From NCBI RefSeq assembly GCF_018704125.1, contig NZ_JAGTIS010000028.1, forward strand, positions 1 to 34,851: a DNA stretch of 34,851 bases, in the 5' to 3' direction. This document shows positions 32,465-34,851 of the stretch, in pieces; position 1 is the first letter of the stretch; each line of letters opens with the position of its first letter. Both the position numbers and the translations under genes were made by a program. Below the pieces are notes generated by a model that searched no databases, was not told the DNA's origin, and saw only the letters and a program-made list of their open reading frames with translations. Source of the DNA: Metapseudomonas boanensis. Its GTDB lineage: Bacteria; Pseudomonadota; Gammaproteobacteria; Pseudomonadales; Pseudomonadaceae.

Positions 32465-33028
32465 ATGCTGAAAATGTTCGGGCTTACCCTGACCGTCTTG
32501 CTTGCCGTTGTCGCTATTGCGCTGTGGACCCTGCTTGGCCAGTTCGAGCCCTCCATCAAATCCGCCATCGAGACCGAGGGTGCCCTGGCCACGCAGACGC
32601 AGGTGCTCGTGGGTAGCGTGGAGCTCTCGCCCCTCACTGGCATGGGAGCACTCGATGGACTTACCGTGGGCAACCCCACCGGGTTCTCTTCGCCCTACGC
32701 CCTGGTGGTGGACCGTATCGCCCTGCAGGTGGAACGCGGTTCCCTTCTCGGTGGAGGCCCGATCATTGTTGAATCCGCCACCGTCATCGCGCCGCAGATT
32801 ACCTATATGGCGCGAAGCTCCGCGGCCACCAGCAACCTGGAGACCATCAAGAACACCGTCCGGAGCTATTCGGCTACCCCTGCCGTCTCCTCCGCCCCTG
32901 CCGTCCCCTCCCGTCATGCCGTCCTCGCCACCCCTGTCAGGCCATCCAAGCGTGAAGCACTTGCCGCCTCCGTCCGACTTTTAGGGCATAGCTGGGCCTG
33001 GGAATATATTCATTCCATGTTCGTTTAA
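32465..33028 (+). CDS. AsmA-like membrane-anchored protein, C-terminally truncated
   Basis: This 187-residue product has one N-terminal membrane helix (LKMFGLTLTVLLAVVAIALWTLL). An AsmA/DUF748-like segment follows, with SVELSPLTGMGALDGLTVGNP, TGFSSPYALVVDRIALQVE, IIVESATVIAPQITY and SNLETIKNTVRSY. Related proteins continue with a second beta-rich half. Here the similarity stops near residue 130 and the rest is a Pro/Ala/Ser/Arg-rich tail ending just before the Hsp20 genes, so the gene appears cut by a rearrangement. The ATG at 32465 starts the helix; the upstream in-frame start (32402) is not needed. Whether the stub is functional is unknown. Confidence 0.65.
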   Translation: MLKMFGLTLTVLLAVVAIALWTLLGQFEPSIKSAIETEGALATQTQVLVGSVELSPLTGMGALDGLTVGNPTGFSSPYALVVDRIALQVERGSLLGGGPIIVESATVIAPQITYMARSSAATSNLETIKNTVRSYSATPAVSSAPAVPSRHAVLATPVRPSKREALAASVRLLGHSWAWEYIHSMFV

Positions 33029-33035
33029 GCCGGGA

Positions 33036-33063
33036 CTTGAAAGTTGCGATAGCGCGTAGATAT
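33036..33063 (+). promoter_or_regulatory. Probable heat-shock (RpoH) promoter of the Hsp20 operon
   Basis: CTTGAAA at 33036-33042 is a full match to the RpoH -35 core. After 13 bp, GTAGATAT (33056-33063) is a weak match to the CCCCATNT -10. It lies 81 bp upstream of the first Hsp20 ATG. Confidence 0.55.
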
Positions 33064-33143
33064 TTCCCTTCGTCAGGGGCCGGAGTTGGGTGCTCTGTGT
33101 CTCCTGTTCGAGATCATGTCAGTCAGCCGGAAGGAGGTTTGTC

Positions 33144-33599
33144 ATGTACGAGTCCCTTCTTAATCTGTCGAGCGATCCTATTGCCGAGTTCGAGAGGCTG
33201 CAGCGCGAACTGCAACATGTCCTGGGCACAAGACTGGGGCGTCCAGGCAGCATTCGCGCGCTGGCCAGTGGTGCTTTCCCGGCGATCAATGTGGGAAGCA
33301 CGCCGTCCAGCATAGAAGTCTATGCCTTCGTTCCCGGTGTCGATCCGAGCAGCCTTGATCTGCAGATACACCGAGGGTTGCTATCGATATCCGGCGAGCG
33401 CCGGCCGGCACGGAGCGTGGAAGATGGCAATTGCTCCGTGTACGCCAATGAGCGTTATTTCGGACGCTTCAAGCGTACCGTGAGCCTCAATGATGAGGTC
33501 GATACCGACAAGGTCGAGGCTCGCTATTGCGACGGCGTTCTCCGCATCTCTCTGCCTCGGCGGGAGGCTGCGCAACCCAGGCGCATAGCCATTCAGTAA
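33144..33599 (+). CDS. Hsp20/alpha-crystallin small heat-shock protein 1
   Basis: This 151-residue ATP-independent holdase chaperone has the alpha-crystallin domain at about residues 48-150 (FPAINVGSTPSSIEVYAFVPGVD, LLSISGERR, FGRFKRTVSL, DGVLRISLPR). AGGAGG lies just upstream of the ATG at 33144, which rules out the longer frame from 33090. It is the first of three consecutive Hsp20 genes, behind a heat-shock-type promoter. The C-terminal I-x-I-like ending is RRIAIQ. Confidence 0.92.
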   Translation: MYESLLNLSSDPIAEFERLQRELQHVLGTRLGRPGSIRALASGAFPAINVGSTPSSIEVYAFVPGVDPSSLDLQIHRGLLSISGERRPARSVEDGNCSVYANERYFGRFKRTVSLNDEVDTDKVEARYCDGVLRISLPRREAAQPRRIAIQ

Positions 33600-33626
33600 C
33601 AGCATCGGTTTGAAGGAGGAATCACC

Positions 33627-33998
33627 ATGAACGACAAGCAAACGGTCGTGCGCGGCGAGACTGAAACCCAAACACTGCTGCCGCGTGTCGATGTTTTTGA
33701 AGATGACAACGGAATCCAATTGTTTGCGGACCTTCCGGGCGTGCCCAGGGAGCGACTCGTGGTCAATGTGGAAGGTGACACGCTTTTGTTGGAAGGGGAG
33801 ATCATGCCGGAGATGTCCGAACAGCTGGAGGCCGTCTATGCCGAGGTCCAGCTGTCGCGGTTCCGGCGAGCCTTCACCTTGAGTTCCGAGCTGGATACGA
33901 CACAGATCGATGCTGAGCTACGGGACGGTGTGCTGAACCTGCGTGTCCCCAAGCATGCGCATGCCCAGCCTCGGAAGATCGTCGTGAAAAGCGAGTAG
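33627..33998 (+). CDS. Hsp20/alpha-crystallin small heat-shock protein 2
   Basis: This is a 123-residue holdase chaperone with a short N-terminal arm and the alpha-crystallin domain at about residues 18-120 (RVDVFEDDNGIQLFADLPGV, LLLEGEI, LSRFRRAFTLSSELD, LRDGVLNLRVPK). It ends RKIVVKSE. AGGAGG precedes the ATG. It lies 27 bp after the first Hsp20 gene, in the same operon. The shorter arm suggests a different oligomer from its two neighbours, so mixed oligomers are possible (inference). Confidence 0.92.
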   Translation: MNDKQTVVRGETETQTLLPRVDVFEDDNGIQLFADLPGVPRERLVVNVEGDTLLLEGEIMPEMSEQLEAVYAEVQLSRFRRAFTLSSELDTTQIDAELRDGVLNLRVPKHAHAQPRKIVVKSE

Positions 33999-34025
33999 GG
34001 CCTTGAGTGTGTGGAGGTCGACCCC

Positions 34026-34529
34026 ATGGACAAACTAGCTGAACTCAAGCAGGGCCTGGAGGAAACCTGGCATTCGCTGGGTGAGGGCTGGCGCCAGCTT
34101 CGTGATCGCGCCAGCGAGGCCCTGACACGTTTCACGCCGGTAAACCGGAGCAGGAACTCGCTGGAGGATGCTCACTCACCACCGGCACTTGCTTCCAACT
34201 GGGGATTGCTGGCCGGTGATCTCTACGAGGATGGCGAGCAGATCATCATTCGCCTGGAGGTACCGGGCATGGTGAAGGACGATCTAGACCTGGAGGTGCG
34301 AGGCGATGTCCTGATCGTCCGCGGTGAGAAGCGAGTCGAGCAGGAGCGAGGTCATGGACGCTACCGGGTTCGCCAGTGCACCTTTGGCAGCTTCCGGCGC
34401 AGCTTCGCGCTTCCTGCACCGGTCATCGCCGAAAAGGCCAAGGCCCGATGCGGCAACGGCGTGCTGCGTATCGAGCTGCCCAAGGAAGCGCGCGCGCGTG
34501 GCCGGCGCATCGAGGTTCGCTCGGGCTGA
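34026..34529 (+). CDS. Hsp20/alpha-crystallin small heat-shock protein 3
   Basis: This is a 167-residue holdase chaperone with an amphipathic N-terminal region (MDKLAELKQGLEETWHSLG, rich in charged and aromatic residues) and a C-terminal alpha-crystallin domain at about residues 60-165 (EDGEQIIIRLEVPGM, VLIVRGEKR, FGSFRRSFALPAPV, NGVLRIELPK). GGAGG precedes the ATG at 34026, which is preferred to an upstream GTG at 34011. It is the last gene of the Hsp20 triplet, 27 bp after the second, and is followed by a hairpin and a terminator. Confidence 0.92.
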   Translation: MDKLAELKQGLEETWHSLGEGWRQLRDRASEALTRFTPVNRSRNSLEDAHSPPALASNWGLLAGDLYEDGEQIIIRLEVPGMVKDDLDLEVRGDVLIVRGEKRVEQERGHGRYRVRQCTFGSFRRSFALPAPVIAEKAKARCGNGVLRIELPKEARARGRRIEVRSG

Positions 34530-34562
34530 CGCGGAAGTGCCCGGTGCTCACCTTGCAAGTCA

Positions 34563-34582
34563 CAGGCAATGCAAATTGCCTG
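34563..34582. repeat. Inverted repeat with GCAA loop after the Hsp20 genes
   Basis: CAGGCAAT and ATTGCCTG form a perfect 8-bp stem closed by GCAA, a GNRA-type tetraloop if transcribed. It lies 33 bp after the third Hsp20 stop and upstream of the terminator; it may stabilise the mRNA 3' end. Confidence 0.5.
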
Positions 34583-34593
34583 GTTACTGAATC

Positions 34594-34630
34594 AGCCCGC
34601 CCGCGCCAAGGTCGCGGGTGGGCTGTTTTT
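34594..34630 (+). terminator. Rho-independent terminator of the Hsp20 operon
   Basis: A GC-rich 12-bp stem (AGCCCGCCCGCG against CGCGGGTGGGCT, one G-T pair) with a 7-nt loop is followed by GTTTTT. It lies between the rightward Hsp20 operon and the convergent aldolase gene. Confidence 0.85.
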
Positions 34631-34684
34631 CGACTGGGTCAGCAGATGGCGTTGGGGCCCGCTACAGCGGAGTGTGCCGCGTGA

Positions 34685-34851
34685 TCAGGTGCGCGGTCTG
34701 GCTCCCTGTTTAATCAGGTCCAGCGCCACGTCGACGATCATGTCTTCCTGGCCGCCGACCATGCGGCGGCGGCCCAGCTCGACGAGAATGTCGAGGGTCT
34801 TCAGCCCGTACTTGGCCGCGGCCACCTCGGCATGGCGCAGGAAGCTGGAGT
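34685..34851 (-). CDS. 4-hydroxy-2-oxovalerate aldolase, C-terminal part (runs off window)
   Basis: The last 54 codons of a leftward gene encode [20 protein letters not shown], then [25 protein letters not shown], the highly conserved C-terminus of the MhpE/DmpG/BphI aldolases. These split 4-hydroxy-2-oxovalerate into pyruvate and acetaldehyde, which is channelled to a partner acetaldehyde dehydrogenase, at the end of meta-cleavage pathways. The start and active-site barrel lie beyond the window. It implies a further ring-cleavage operon to the right, fitting the MhpA-like monooxygenase at 21217. Confidence 0.92.
   Translation of the reverse strand, partial: SSFLRHAEVAAAKYGLKTLDILVELGRRRMVGGQEDMIVDVALDLIKQGARPRT

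Overview
The window looks like chromosomal DNA of a GC-rich gammaproteobacterium, most likely Pseudomonas or a close relative. The evidence is Pseudomonas-like MoaA and DUF5064-like proteins, a DUF1302/DUF1329 pair, and high-GC codon use throughout. No tRNA, rRNA, CRISPR array, transposase or integrase was seen.

Positions 1-17191 form a catabolic island. The leftward arm encodes a TetR regulator, a type I extradiol dioxygenase homologue, an FAH-fold hydrolase with a Tat-like N-terminus, an acyl-CoA ligase, a DUF1302 outer-membrane protein and a DUF1329 protein that runs off the window. The divergent rightward arm encodes an Old Yellow Enzyme, a second extradiol dioxygenase, the large and small subunits of a pyrogallol/phloroglucinol transhydroxylase-type molybdoenzyme, a third extradiol dioxygenase, a second FAH-fold hydrolase and a MoaA. 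Two near-identical palindromes sit between the arms and are probable operators of the TetR protein. The large molybdoenzyme subunit carries an SCP2-like lipid-binding domain at its N-terminus. The small subunit lacks three of the four cysteines of one [4Fe-4S] cluster. I infer an O2-dependent pathway for a hydrophobic polyhydroxylated aromatic: the molybdoenzyme rearranges ring hydroxyls, extradiol enzymes open the ring, FAH-type hydrolases cleave the product, and the ligase activates a side chain or fragment. The substrate cannot be named from sequence.

Positions 17273-22872 hold a DUF5064-like protein, the remnant of a TetR gene, a SulP anion transporter, a two-helix K+ channel with a coupled small ORF, and an MhpA-like flavin monooxygenase with a TetR gene immediately downstream. 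The partial 4-hydroxy-2-oxovalerate aldolase at the right edge (34685-34851) shows that a further meta-cleavage operon lies beyond the window.

Positions 23200-32295 encode a winged-helix/ATPase/TPR regulator, a small conserved-looking 71-residue protein and a complete RND efflux system (outer-membrane factor, periplasmic adaptor, inner-membrane pump). A matching block with 11-bp-spaced repeats lies in front of both the small gene and the outer-membrane factor gene. Positions 32465-34529 hold a truncated AsmA-like gene and three Hsp20 genes behind a heat-shock-type promoter, closed by a strong terminator.
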